From contig FCNR01000042.1 in NCBI GenBank assembly GCA_900016875.1, forward strand, positions 47,213-111,212: a DNA stretch of 64,000 bases. The letters run 5' to 3'. Origin of the DNA: Eubacteriaceae bacterium CHKCI004 (lineage in GTDB: Bacteria > Bacillota > Clostridia > Lachnospirales > Lachnospiraceae). This document shows positions 28,113-36,928 of the stretch, piece by piece. Both the position numbers and the translations under genes were made by a program. The notes under the pieces were generated by a model. The model ran no database searches. It worked only from the letters and a program-made list of their open reading frames with translations, and was not told the DNA's origin. Every line of letters starts with the position of its first letter. Position 1 is the first letter of the stretch.

Positions 28113-28216
28113 TCAGAAGCGGTCATCACATTTTATGCCGTCGGTCCAAGCTTTGTCTAAAGTCATACGGTTCTGGGTGAGAGTTCCGGTCTTCTCCGCC
28201 TTACTCTCCTGTAAAA
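28113..28216 (-). pseudogene. relic of a P-type cation ATPase (phosphorylation-site fragment)
   Basis: A short minus-strand frame reads KAEKTGTLTQNRMTLDKAW and then stops. It matches the DKTGTLTQNRMT phosphorylation site of P-type Ca2+/cation ATPases, but the phosphorylated Asp is Glu here and no start or downstream domain is intact. The rest of the 27858-28449 gap holds only short hydrophobic frames and no complete gene; I see nothing else there. It is remnant DNA at the boundary with the CRISPR island. Confidence 0.6.
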
Positions 28217-28449
28217 TGGTCATTCAAACTATGTTCCAGGTCCGATTGAAGCCCCGCGCAACGTCTTGAATATCTTCATGATGTACTGTCATTGCAAAAC
28301 CTCCTGTCGTTTTATTATGTATCCTATTATATGAACAAATACATAAAAAATCATTGGACACCAATAACAGCGCGTCTCAAATTCTCACGCGGGGCGAAAA
28401 ACGTTACTTTTGGGGACGGGGAGGAGGGAATGTCCAAAAGGGGGACTAC

Positions 28450-30285
28450 TTATATAAAAGTCCCGTTTGTTTGTAATTTTCCATAGTTTATAAAAAGAGT
28501 TCGAACGTATTTGTTCCTTCCTCTTTTATACCTTTTTGTATTCCTCTTCTCGACATTTTTATGATTTTCTCTCCATTTTTCTGATAGATGTAATTTATTT
28601 CCTATTACGATATATGTATCTAAGGCATCTTTTATTTTTTCTTCTGTTAATTTAGCATTAGCATGATTAACATTATTTCTGACTTCTTTTATTGCTGAAG
28701 ATAAAACAGCGAAAAAAATAAACATATGGTTATTTTTTATTTTTTCATGGTATTTGCTATAATCAAAAGAATAATCTACCTCATTATATTTATCTGTGAC
28801 AATAAATACTTCTTTGCAATGATATTTTGGACAGTTTTCTTGCCAAGTATTTGAAAGTGTGCCATTTAGTATATTATTCTTTTTTCCTATTATACTTTTA
28901 CACCATTGTTCAAAAAGATAATTTTCTACATCCTTCCAGTCTTGGTGATTTTTCTTCAAAATGCGTTTGCATATATTATCTATATTATCCTGCTTTCTGT
29001 TAAAATTCTTTTTATCGTTACAGTTGTAATACAAATATCCAGTTTCAGTCAGCATCTTTGGCATTTTACTTTCAATAATCGTAATAGCCTGCTGGTAATA
29101 TTTTCTGTCCACACACCATTTGATGACTTCAAATGGATTCCTGTCTTTTCCCAGCAAGTCTTGATAATTCTCAATAATGTCATCAAAGACAATACGAATT
29201 TCAGTGTTAAGCTTCTTGGAGCCGCTGTCAATGAATGCTTTTAGATTGGCCATATCGTTTAAAGCTTTTTCAAAAGCTTCCATATTGCATAAAGATATCG
29301 CTCCAGAAATCTGATTAATTAATTCTATTATTTCTTTCGTGTTTTCATCATTTACATTTTTAAAATACTCTTTCAACCCTGCGCCTCTTCCATAAGATTT
29401 GAATTCTATCATAGCCGACACCAGGTCATATGCTCTATACTGACTGCTGACTTCCTTAATAATACTTGTTGCATTTTTTTTATTAAAATCTGTTGCATAT
29501 TTAGCTGCAATATTTACATTCTGATTTTTTAATAATTCCAGAATAGCGTTCATTTGCTGCGTGGATGTCCGAAAGCCACCCTGCGTATCTATGTAAAGGT
29601 TAATTGGCTTTTTTCCATTTCCCTTGATTGCTTCAATGATATCCATGAATTCTTCCAGACTATTTTCCTGAAATTGAATGGATGTATTATCTGACTTTTT
29701 TCCATTTGATACCGGAACATCATAAAACAATGTGCGAATTTCTTCTTCAGTATATTCTATATCTGCTGGCAATTCTTTTTGCTTTATTTCAGATGGTTTT
29801 ATCAGAGTGTTTTCATCTATTAATATCGGTTTATCATTATTTCTGCGGATATAATCTTTGATCCGCTGCTTATAGAAGCATACGGCTGAATGTATTTTAT
29901 CCGTCATTTCTTCCGGGTCATCCCAAAAATCTGCATCAATACCGTTTATTTCATTCTGTCTTGCCTCCTCTGATTCTACAATTACAATTCGATGTAGCTT
30001 TTTCCCTTCCAATGCCAACCGATACAATACCTGTTTGGTGCCCGGCTCCAGCTGAGAAATCCCCACACAATAGAAGCAGTTATCACCTGTCTCCTCAGAT
30101 TTGTATTGGTACATTTTCACCTCATTTAAAATACTCAAAAAAATAAACAGTACATTTTCTTCTTTATCTTCGCTGTGTGTAATTTCCCTGCATGGCGGCA
30201 TCTCAATCTTTATATTTGTATCTTTAGAATTGTTATTTACAGAAGATATTACGTCCATCTTATTTTTATTTCTTTTTTCACCCAT
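28450..30285 (-). CDS. CARF-HEPN-like CRISPR ancillary protein (TM1812/Csx-like), copy 1
   Basis: The 611-residue protein has an N-terminal Rossmann-type region with YIDTQGGFRTSTQQ, comparable to the DxTHG(F)R ligand loop of TM1812/Csx1-type CARF proteins, followed by a helical C-terminal half with the HEPN ribonuclease motif R536-NNVN-H541 (RX4H). CARF-HEPN proteins are RNases switched on by cyclic oligoadenylate made by Cas10. The C-terminus has an extra basic tail (about 70 residues). It is the paralogue of the gene at 33179-34741. GGAGGAAGTATA precedes the ATG. Which cyclic nucleotide it binds is unknown. Confidence 0.75.
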   Translation of the reverse strand: MGEKRNKNKMDVISSVNNNSKDTNIKIEMPPCREITHSEDKEENVLFIFLSILNEVKMYQYKSEETGDNCFYCVGISQLEPGTKQVLYRLALEGKKLHRIVIVESEEARQNEINGIDADFWDDPEEMTDKIHSAVCFYKQRIKDYIRRNNDKPILIDENTLIKPSEIKQKELPADIEYTEEEIRTLFYDVPVSNGKKSDNTSIQFQENSLEEFMDIIEAIKGNGKKPINLYIDTQGGFRTSTQQMNAILELLKNQNVNIAAKYATDFNKKNATSIIKEVSSQYRAYDLVSAMIEFKSYGRGAGLKEYFKNVNDENTKEIIELINQISGAISLCNMEAFEKALNDMANLKAFIDSGSKKLNTEIRIVFDDIIENYQDLLGKDRNPFEVIKWCVDRKYYQQAITIIESKMPKMLTETGYLYYNCNDKKNFNRKQDNIDNICKRILKKNHQDWKDVENYLFEQWCKSIIGKKNNILNGTLSNTWQENCPKYHCKEVFIVTDKYNEVDYSFDYSKYHEKIKNNHMFIFFAVLSSAIKEVRNNVNHANAKLTEEKIKDALDTYIVIGNKLHLSEKWRENHKNVEKRNTKRYKRGRNKYVRTLFINYGKLQTNGTFI

Positions 30286-30436
30286 ATTATACTTCCTCCG
30301 AATTAAATACCATTTTCTTTTTTCGAGAGCTTTCTTGATTTTTTAATATTTTATGACAAAATCATCTCTTTTTCGAGTTTATCATAATCTGTCTGATTTT
30401 ACATTAACATAGTGAAAAAAATATAAAGAATTGCAT

Positions 30437-30478
30437 AAAAAAATTCCGGGAAATTTGTTAGCTAATATTCCCGGAATT
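30437..30478 (-). terminator. terminator of the small CRISPR-linked gene (copy 1)
   Basis: Stem AATTCCGGGAA / TTCCCGGAATT, with T-run on the minus strand (30437-30443). The stop codon of the small gene is inside the hairpin. A near-copy lies at 36893-36928. Confidence 0.75.
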
Positions 30479-30827
30479 GAACAAAAGTAAATTGGCTACA
30501 TTTAATGCTGTTTCCATCTTCATCCACCTGTTCTGTCGCCTGACGGTCGCTGCAGGCGGCTACGACGCGGATGCCAGCCTGCTTTAACAGGTTCACCAGA
30601 TGATACGTCAGAGTGAATTCTCCTTGAAGCATGACTACAGAACAATCATATTGGCAGATCACCTCAAATGTCCGTTTGGCTATCTTTTTCACCTCTTCTG
30701 CAGAGATATCAGCAGGGACAGGCGGAAACCTGATATCAACAATTTTTCCATATTTTTCCGCTTCGGCTCGCTGTTTATTGCTCCATTGTCTGGAACTGTG
30801 ATTGGATACATTTAAAAATACAGACAT
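30462..30827 (-). CDS. small unnamed alpha/beta protein of the CRISPR island, copy 1
   Basis: About 121 residues. It starts with a beta strand and loop FLNVSNHSSRQWS, then has a strand-turn VVMLQGEFTLTYHLVNLLK, and another strand with VVAACSDRQATEQ, ending FTFVQFREY. The alternating strands and helices suggest a Rossmann-like fold. A paralogue at 34773-35177 shares SNHxSxxW, QGEFTL, ACSxR and F(T/E)FVQFR. Both copies sit just upstream of a CARF-HEPN-like gene, so a role with cyclic-oligonucleotide signalling (for example a ring nuclease) is plausible but unproven. TAATG overlap with the upstream 67-residue gene fixes the start. Confidence 0.65.
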   Translation of the reverse strand: MSVFLNVSNHSSRQWSNKQRAEAEKYGKIVDIRFPPVPADISAEEVKKIAKRTFEVICQYDCSVVMLQGEFTLTYHLVNLLKQAGIRVVAACSDRQATEQVDEDGNSIKCSQFTFVQFREY

Positions 30828-31030
30828 TATTTCTGCCTCCCTTCTTCTACCCAACTTTTTATCCGTTTCTTTGTTTCTTTTTTCGCCAAATCTACTACCA
30901 GAATTTCAACCGGATTCTTCGGTCTTCTATCTGGATGTGGAACAGGTGGCTGTTGCAACAAGATTTTCATGAATATATCCGGATTATTTTTAATTATTTT
31001 TTTGCATCCATTAAATATTCTTTTTCCCAT
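30827..31030 (-). CDS. 67-residue protein of unknown function
   Basis: Small basic protein (MGKRIFNGCKKIIKNN..., then PVPHPDRRPKNPVEIL and a Lys/Glu-rich end). It has an excellent ribosome binding site (GGGAGGTTAATA) and its stop overlaps the next start (TAATG), so it is very likely translated and coupled to the small alpha/beta protein. I do not recognise a family. It is the first gene after array 1 in the direction of transcription. Confidence 0.6.
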   Translation of the reverse strand: MGKRIFNGCKKIIKNNPDIFMKILLQQPPVPHPDRRPKNPVEILVVDLAKKETKKRIKSWVEEGRQK

Positions 31031-31238
31031 TATTAACCTCCCTTAATACATCTATGTTATTTGCCTGACATATCTTTATTATGCATTATAATAGTCCCCT
31101 TTTTTTCGAAAATCATAAATTCAGGATGAAAATATAAAACAGTATCAATGTATTAGAAGGTCAACACACTTTTAGAATTATTGTAACACGAAGAAAATAG
31201 CAAAAAATTGGAGATGTGGATTAAATAGAATATATAGT

Positions 31239-31499
31239 AGGTCAATATCCTAATTCGGATAACTTTCATTTCTACACAAATGGTTTCAGTTGAAATTGAT
31301 TATTACAAGTTTGTGTCAATATCCTAATTCGGATAACTTTCATTTCTACTTCGAAGAAGGTTATGGTAAAGTTTTGTCTTTATCAATTGTGTCAATATCC
31401 TAATTCGGATAACTTTCATTTCTACGGTACAGTCGTATTGATTTGCTTGTTTTTGATAGGAGGTGTCAATATCCTAATTCGGATAACTTTCATTTCTAC
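31239..31499 (-). CRISPR. CRISPR array 1: 4 repeats, 3 spacers
   Basis: 37-bp repeats start at 31239 (degenerate left end), 31313, 31389 and 31463; spacers are 37-39 bp. On the plus strand the repeat begins GTGTCAATATCCTAATTC and ends AACTTTCATTTCTAC. The decayed repeat is at the left and the conserved leader at the right, so the array is read on the minus strand. Its repeat variant (TATCC...GGATA) gives a perfect 5-bp hairpin. Confidence 0.97.
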
Positions 31500-31674
31500 G
31501 GTAACCCTCTGAAACCCGCATAAATAAAGGCTCTGCGAGGTCATTTTTGCAGGTAATTAACTGAATATTCTGAAAACGAGCTTTTTTCGGCCATTTTTTT
31601 GTTTTCTAGAATTTTACAGTTACAACTGGGATATTTTCTATTTTCATTATATTGTCCATGACTTTTTATGTCAA
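31500..31674 (-). promoter_or_regulatory. leader and promoter of array 1
   Basis: Minus-strand promoter TTGACA (31674-31669), 17 bp, TATAAT (31651-31646), then a leader of about 140 nt to the first repeat. It contains the duplicated AAAAATG(G/A)CCTC-like element shared by all five leaders. Confidence 0.9.
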
Positions 31675-31704
31675 TCTTTTTTTATGAAATTCAGATTTCG
31701 TACA

Positions 31705-33122
31705 TTATAATATAGTGGTTCGATTTGATCTGATGGGCACAAATTCGCTCCTGTTCTGACTTAAAATCTGCGGCGCTTTTTTTGCACTGAGGGTAAGATT
31801 TTTGATATTACCCCGATCCACCCGGTTCAACATTTCTTTCATCATCTGCACAATCTCACAGGAAATAAATTTTCCATTTACCATCTCCGGTTTTCTTATT
31901 TCTTTTGCTTCTTTCTCCTTTTTCCCGCACGTAAGACTTACAAACCAAGAACGGCTGTTATTTTCCATTCCCTCTTTTTTCATGAGTTTTTTCCCTGATT
32001 CACAGCATTCCTCAGCAATTCTGTATGCCTCAGCAAATGGCGCATGACTGTGAAAGATTGCAATTCCGGCACAGGAAGTCTGTAAAGCTCCCTCGGGTGA
32101 ATCTGCTGCAAGTTTTGTGAGATACTCCACCGCCACATCGTAATCATTTCTTGCGTTGCAGATAAAAGTTACCTCATCCCCGGCATAAACTACAAATCTT
32201 CGTTCGCTGCGTTCCTTTTGCGCCAATAGAGAATCCACATCCTGGATTCTGTCATCAATATAGTGCTTCTGTATCTTACCGGAAAATTCCCGAAGAGCTT
32301 TTACACATTCTGTGTAAGTCAGACCCGAAAGGCATCTCTTGACCTGGGCTCCCGTATTGTTTCCATCAATATAAATTACTGCCAGGAGACTTTCATCCCC
32401 TTTTTTAGTGATCAAATCATCAAGAAATTTACTTCCCTGAATCTGCAGGTCTTCTTTTCTCTCTCTTTCAATCTGCGCATACTTATCATACTTTCGCCCT
32501 CTCTCAAGGCTGACTTTCTCCTTATTATTCCCGATAAAGCGAAGTTCCTCCAGAGGAAAGGGCGTCCGGTAATCCGTTTGAACGACAGGAAGAGTATTGA
32601 CAGGGCTAAGTATAGTCTACCCCTGTTCTCTTCCGCGGTGTTTTTCATATATCTTGCGCTGATCCTTCGGATAATTGTCAAAATCCACCTCGTCCAAATA
32701 GGTAGTCAGCACCGAAGAGAATATGTTTTCTCAAGAAGAAGATAATAAAACCAGCGGTTTACTTCACGGTATATTTACACATCCCGATACAAGACGAAGA
32801 AATTCCCACCGCCGTCGTAAATCACTTCCCCGATATAACCTTCTTCCAAACGCTTTTTAAAATGTTCCGGGGTAAAATCATCCGGCTCATCAACCGAATG
32901 TTTTCTTCTGTAACTAAAGATCCCCTTTCTTTTATATATTTTCCCACTTTTTTTCTGTTCTTCCCCGAAAACCGCCTCTGCGGCCGGGAAGAGACAGTCG
33001 TCGAAACAATCCCGAATGATATAGGAACCGCCGACAATTTCTTTGATTCTGTTGCACCTGTATATGAAATCTTGTTTTCCCCGAATATCATACATTGCGA
33101 GAATCTACTTATCTATGCCCAT
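31705..33122 (-). pseudogene. decayed second Cas10-like gene
   Basis: The pieces are collinear with the intact Cas10 at 55609-57288. The N-terminus reads MGIDK-stop-ILAMYDIRGKQDFIY; then palm 1 (GEVIYDGGGNFFVLYRDV-stop at 32775); a frameshift near 32710; an in-frame TAG near 32626 before SPVNTLPVVQTDYRTPF; and an open C-terminal stretch of 236 codons with YIDGNNTG and YAGDEVTF (the GGDD-equivalent, already changed to AGDE). At least three stops and one frameshift separate these parts. The ribosome binding site GAAAGGAG is still visible upstream. It is probably not functional, though the C-terminal 236-codon frame could still be translated from its own ATG. Confidence 0.85.
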
Positions 33123-33178
33123 ATGTCCCGCACTCCTTTCTAAACATTTTCTCCGATGTCAAAATTCCTGAAGATTTC

Positions 33179-34741
33179 TCAGCTCATATCCTCCACCTGG
33201 TTTCTTATTGTATCCGGCACCTGATTCGCAAGATTCTCCCATTCATCCAGAAAGTTCCGGATTTTTTGCTCGTATTTCGTAGCTTTCTGTTTCTGCCAGT
33301 TTGAATCATTTTTATATTTTTCTTTCATATAACAGAAAAATCCATTCGGATTATGTTCACCGACTGCCGCGTGGTTCATCTGATTACGAAGGATACATAA
33401 AGATCTGTATTTATTCAAAAGAGCGTAAACTTCTTTTCTCTGCTTATCTCCCACTCCAAAAGAAAAAAGATTCAGAGGATCCGCAAAAATATATGCGCGG
33501 CGTTCTGTGCTATACTCAGTACAGTAATCTTTAATCAGATAATGATTCAAATCTTTCATCAAATACCGGTCTTTACGCGCCAGTTTCAGATACATTTCCT
33601 CACAGATTGTCAGGAACTTTTCTCTGTCCTCTCCCTTTTTCAGGTAATACAGAAGTCCAGAGTGGATGAATTCATAAGGCATCTTTGCCTCAAGAATCGT
33701 CAGGGCCTGCTGAAGAAAATTCTTATCCAGACACCATCGTATCTGCGCCACATAACGATATTTCTGTTTAAGTAAAGGCTTATAATTCTGATAAATATCC
33801 TGATATACAACATCCATTTCAGAAACCGCCTCAGGTGTAGATGCGCCTGCTGAAGAATCTGCTTTTTTTTCTTTTTCCTTTTCCTGAATTGATTCAATCC
33901 TGCGAACCGCTCTGTCGAATCCATCCGGGTTACATTTGCTGATAGCCGAAGAAGCATCTTTTATAGCTTTTATAATGGTTCTCTCTTTGGAATTGTTTTG
34001 ATAATTTCCCTGGAAATACTGCTGAAGCTTATCTCCCCAGCCATATCTGGAGAAAATATCCATGGCGGAAATCAACTCATAAGTCCGGTATTCCTTCCCT
34101 GCTTCCCTTATTGTATGCAATGGCGGCTTCCGTTTTGGTTCAAAATCATTGGCATACCTTCCTTTGATGCTTACCTTCTGTCTCACCAGAAGCTCCGCAA
34201 TCGCATTCATCTGAGAGACCGCATTCCTGTCGCCTCCCTGCATATCCATATACAGATGAACCGGTTTTCCATCTCCCCGAATGGCCTGCACTGCATCCCA
34301 GAAATACACAGGATTTTCCAGATTTATTTTGAGTATTTCCGGAAAATAATCCTGATATAATTTCAAATCAATCGAGGTCTCCTGCCGTTCCTCTAACTCA
34401 TCTTTCAGAGAAATATTTACCGTTTCAGATTTACCCAGATAATTCCGAATTCTTTTTTCAAAAAGCGTTGTCGCTGTTTCCTTTCCCCACTGATCCAGAC
34501 GCTCCGTGCGCACTTTACTGCTCTCAAGAATCACAATACGATCCAGCTTTTCTCCTCTGGAAGCCAGCATGTACAGGACATATTTTGTATGGGGTTCCAT
34601 CTGGGAAAAACTCTTGAAATAAACGGTCTTTCCTTCCTCACTGAACTGATACGTATTTACTTTAGGGCTCTGTGGCAAAGTACTCATGGCAAGAAGCATT
34701 ACATTTTCATGTTCTGTTTTAGGTATTTTATTATTATCCAT
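33179..34741 (-). CDS. CARF-HEPN-like CRISPR ancillary protein (TM1812/Csx-like), copy 2
   Basis: The 520-residue paralogue of the 28450-30285 protein has the same order: N-terminal alpha/beta region (SQMEPHTKYVLYMLASRGEK), ligand-loop motif HLYMDMQGGDRNAVSQMN, helical second half and HEPN motif R452-NQMN-H457 (RX4H). It lacks the basic C-terminal tail of copy 1. Likely a cyclic-oligoadenylate-activated RNase acting on bulk RNA during infection. It directly follows the small alpha/beta gene (31-bp gap) and precedes the dead Cas10 gene. Confidence 0.75.
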   Translation of the reverse strand: MDNNKIPKTEHENVMLLAMSTLPQSPKVNTYQFSEEGKTVYFKSFSQMEPHTKYVLYMLASRGEKLDRIVILESSKVRTERLDQWGKETATTLFEKRIRNYLGKSETVNISLKDELEERQETSIDLKLYQDYFPEILKINLENPVYFWDAVQAIRGDGKPVHLYMDMQGGDRNAVSQMNAIAELLVRQKVSIKGRYANDFEPKRKPPLHTIREAGKEYRTYELISAMDIFSRYGWGDKLQQYFQGNYQNNSKERTIIKAIKDASSAISKCNPDGFDRAVRRIESIQEKEKEKKADSSAGASTPEAVSEMDVVYQDIYQNYKPLLKQKYRYVAQIRWCLDKNFLQQALTILEAKMPYEFIHSGLLYYLKKGEDREKFLTICEEMYLKLARKDRYLMKDLNHYLIKDYCTEYSTERRAYIFADPLNLFSFGVGDKQRKEVYALLNKYRSLCILRNQMNHAAVGEHNPNGFFCYMKEKYKNDSNWQKQKATKYEQKIRNFLDEWENLANQVPDTIRNQVEDMS

Positions 34742-34772
34742 AATATTCTCCTCTCTGACTATGACATTTTAA

Positions 34773-35177
34773 TCAGACTTTTATTCCTTTGTCATTTTCT
34801 ACATTTCTTCTGTTTTTTTCATACGGACGAAACTGTACAAATTCAAATATCGCTGTTTTCTTCGTTGTACCATCCGACATATGTTCTTCAACGGCTCTTC
34901 TCTCTGAACAAGCGCAGACGCAGAGAATTCCAGCTTTCTGGAGTCTTCTCACAACCGCCATTGTCAATGTAAACTCACCCTGACACATAACACAGTCCGG
35001 ATGCTGCCGGATTATTCTTTCCGAATACTGGTTTGCAAGTATTGTAATTTCTTCTGTTTTTGCCAGAGACGGTACATCGGGGAAAGGCACATCACGAATC
35101 TCCCCATACCTTTCCGCCGCCTGCCTCTGCGCCTTATTCCATCGGTCAGATGGATGATTTGAAAAATTAAGAAACAT
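34773..35177 (-). CDS. small unnamed alpha/beta protein of the CRISPR island, copy 2
   Basis: 134-residue paralogue of the protein at 30462-30827: MFLNFSNHPSDRWNKAQRQA, CVMCQGEFTLTMAVVRRLQK, CVCACSERRAVEEH and FEFVQFRPYEK. It has a short charged C-terminal extension not present in copy 1. It starts 2 bp after the stop of the TIR gene, so it is translated in the same operon. The conserved N-terminal Ser-Asn-His and Gln-Gly-Glu residues could form a binding or active site; function unknown. Confidence 0.7.
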   Translation of the reverse strand: MFLNFSNHPSDRWNKAQRQAAERYGEIRDVPFPDVPSLAKTEEITILANQYSERIIRQHPDCVMCQGEFTLTMAVVRRLQKAGILCVCACSERRAVEEHMSDGTTKKTAIFEFVQFRPYEKNRRNVENDKGIKV

Positions 35178-35179
35178 TT

Positions 35180-36679
35180 TTACCCCCTTTTCACTATTTC
35201 GACTATTCTTTCCAAAGCCGAGTCCAGATTTTCTGCGTCCATATAGATTCCATGCTGGGCATCCATATTTTCCAGCCCTTCTGGCAATTGTTTCGGAAAG
35301 GAAAATCCATCCACAAACACATTCAAAACTCTTATCTCATTGCACGGTTCCATCGCGTACCGGAGTTCTTTTATCATATAATTTTCCTGTTCTCCCAGGG
35401 CATCCTCCCCCAGACATCCCGGTGTTAAAACGGCAACCACATACATTCCATTTTTCATTGCCTTTTTTAGCTGAATATTAAAATCCCCCATCCTCATAGA
35501 TTTATAATCATAAAATACCTTACATCCGCTTTCTTTTAATTTGTTGTAAATCAGCCTTGCCGGATATCCGCCATATTTTCTTCTATAACTGATAAAAACA
35601 TCATTCTCTGAAGTCTCTTCCAATCGACCGAGTCTCTCCGGTAAATTCCAAACGTTGGTACACAGATATCTGTAAAAAAGCGTATTGATATGAATTTGAT
35701 TGGTGAGCATAACCAGTTGCTGTTGAAGATGCCGAATCGTTCGCATAGCAGGATATACACAGATATTATTTGCCGCTTCACGGCTCTGCTTCTCCAATTC
35801 CGCAGTGCGGGTGTTCAGGTTTATATAATACAGATAAACCATCAGATAATCCCGGAAAATGGCAGGTCCGAGACTTTTCCGCAGAAAATCTCCATTCTTA
35901 TCTGCAATCTCGAGCGCTTGTCGCATATCTGCTGTTCCGGCAATTGATTCTTCTGATACCACCCAATTAATATACGGGTACTTTTCCAGCTGATAGAGAA
36001 AATTGCTGTCAATCTTTGCAGAAATCCTGCTGCTTCCATCTGCATTCAGACGCAGCTTTTCGAAATAAATACCAGATGTTGCCGGATTTAGCTCTTCTAC
36101 AATCCCATAAGAAAGTGTTAACGCTTTAAGGGAATTTTCTTTCTGTACTTTTGGTTCCATCTGTTTAATCATACCGAGAAAATTTTGAAGCACCTCTTTT
36201 ATCGTAAAAATCTTTTCATCCGTCTCGTCCTTTCCTGTTTTTATCATATAGCAAATTCTTTTCTTGGCTTTGATATCACTTAGCATAGCACGTAAATCCA
36301 AGACATTTTTTTCATCCATATTGACTGCTCGTATATCCAAAGTAAGATATCCTTCCCCGCCTTTAAAAAACCATCCCTTCACTTTAGAAATTTTAAACAG
36401 AATGTTCTTTTTGTTTTCCAGGTAATATGTACAATTTTCATTATTATGCAGACTCAGATTCTTTCTGTACCCTTGCAACAGTTCCAGACATCGTACCAGA
36501 CCATGCTCTTCATTTTTCCACAAATTTTCATTTTGCTCGTTTAAACGGTTACTTCGGATTGATTTTCGCTGAAAGTACTGTACCTCACCGGCGTACTTCT
36601 TTACTCCAATCTTTTCATAAAAAGACGAATTATACAAAAATGGTATAATTAAAGCCATTTCAAATCTTTCGTGCATCAT
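35180..36679 (-). CDS. TIR-domain protein with novel N-terminal region, CRISPR-linked
   Basis: In this 499-residue protein, residues about 358-499 are a TIR domain: box 1 NDVFISYRRKYGGYPARL, then KVFYDYKSMRMGDF (BB-loop region), VVAVLTPGCLG, and NYMIKELRYA with Glu438 where TIR NADases keep their catalytic Glu. Residues 1-350 match no family I recognise and have no clear transmembrane segment. TIR effectors usually degrade NAD+ or make signalling nucleotides when a sensor domain is triggered; here the N-terminus may be that sensor. GGGGAGGA 8 nt before ATG. First gene of a block with the small alpha/beta gene and a CARF-HEPN gene. Confidence 0.75.
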   Translation of the reverse strand: MMHERFEMALIIPFLYNSSFYEKIGVKKYAGEVQYFQRKSIRSNRLNEQNENLWKNEEHGLVRCLELLQGYRKNLSLHNNENCTYYLENKKNILFKISKVKGWFFKGGEGYLTLDIRAVNMDEKNVLDLRAMLSDIKAKKRICYMIKTGKDETDEKIFTIKEVLQNFLGMIKQMEPKVQKENSLKALTLSYGIVEELNPATSGIYFEKLRLNADGSSRISAKIDSNFLYQLEKYPYINWVVSEESIAGTADMRQALEIADKNGDFLRKSLGPAIFRDYLMVYLYYINLNTRTAELEKQSREAANNICVYPAMRTIRHLQQQLVMLTNQIHINTLFYRYLCTNVWNLPERLGRLEETSENDVFISYRRKYGGYPARLIYNKLKESGCKVFYDYKSMRMGDFNIQLKKAMKNGMYVVAVLTPGCLGEDALGEQENYMIKELRYAMEPCNEIRVLNVFVDGFSFPKQLPEGLENMDAQHGIYMDAENLDSALERIVEIVKRG

Positions 36680-36892
36680 TTTTTATTCCTCCCCATCAAA
36701 TTACGAACAATAGCCTACGAAAAAAATTTATCTGTAAAAGATATCCTTTTTCTTTATTCACTTTCCAAGGAATAATATATTCAATTTTTCAGATTTTTGC
36801 GAGAGTTTTTGACAAAATTGTTCTTATTTCAAGTTTAGCACAATCTGTCTGATTTTACATTAACATAATGGAAAAAATATAAAGAATAATAT

Positions 36893-36928
36893 AAAAAAAT
36901 CGGGAAATTTATAAACTAATATTCCCGA
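36893..36928 (-). terminator. terminator at the trailer side of array 2
   Basis: Hairpin TCGGGAAATT / AATATTCCCGA with a minus-strand T7 run (36893-36899). It is the terminator of a vanished small gene and now can end the pre-crRNA transcript of array 2. Confidence 0.65.

Noticed and set aside
28301..28449. Short plus-strand frame of 64 codons beside the island edge
   Set aside because: No ribosome binding site and no motif; it overlaps the end of the CARF-HEPN gene.
32412..32681. 89-codon minus-strand frame inside the Cas10 pseudogene
   Set aside because: It is an out-of-phase reading of the decayed Cas10; the correct frame is recovered by crossing the frameshift.
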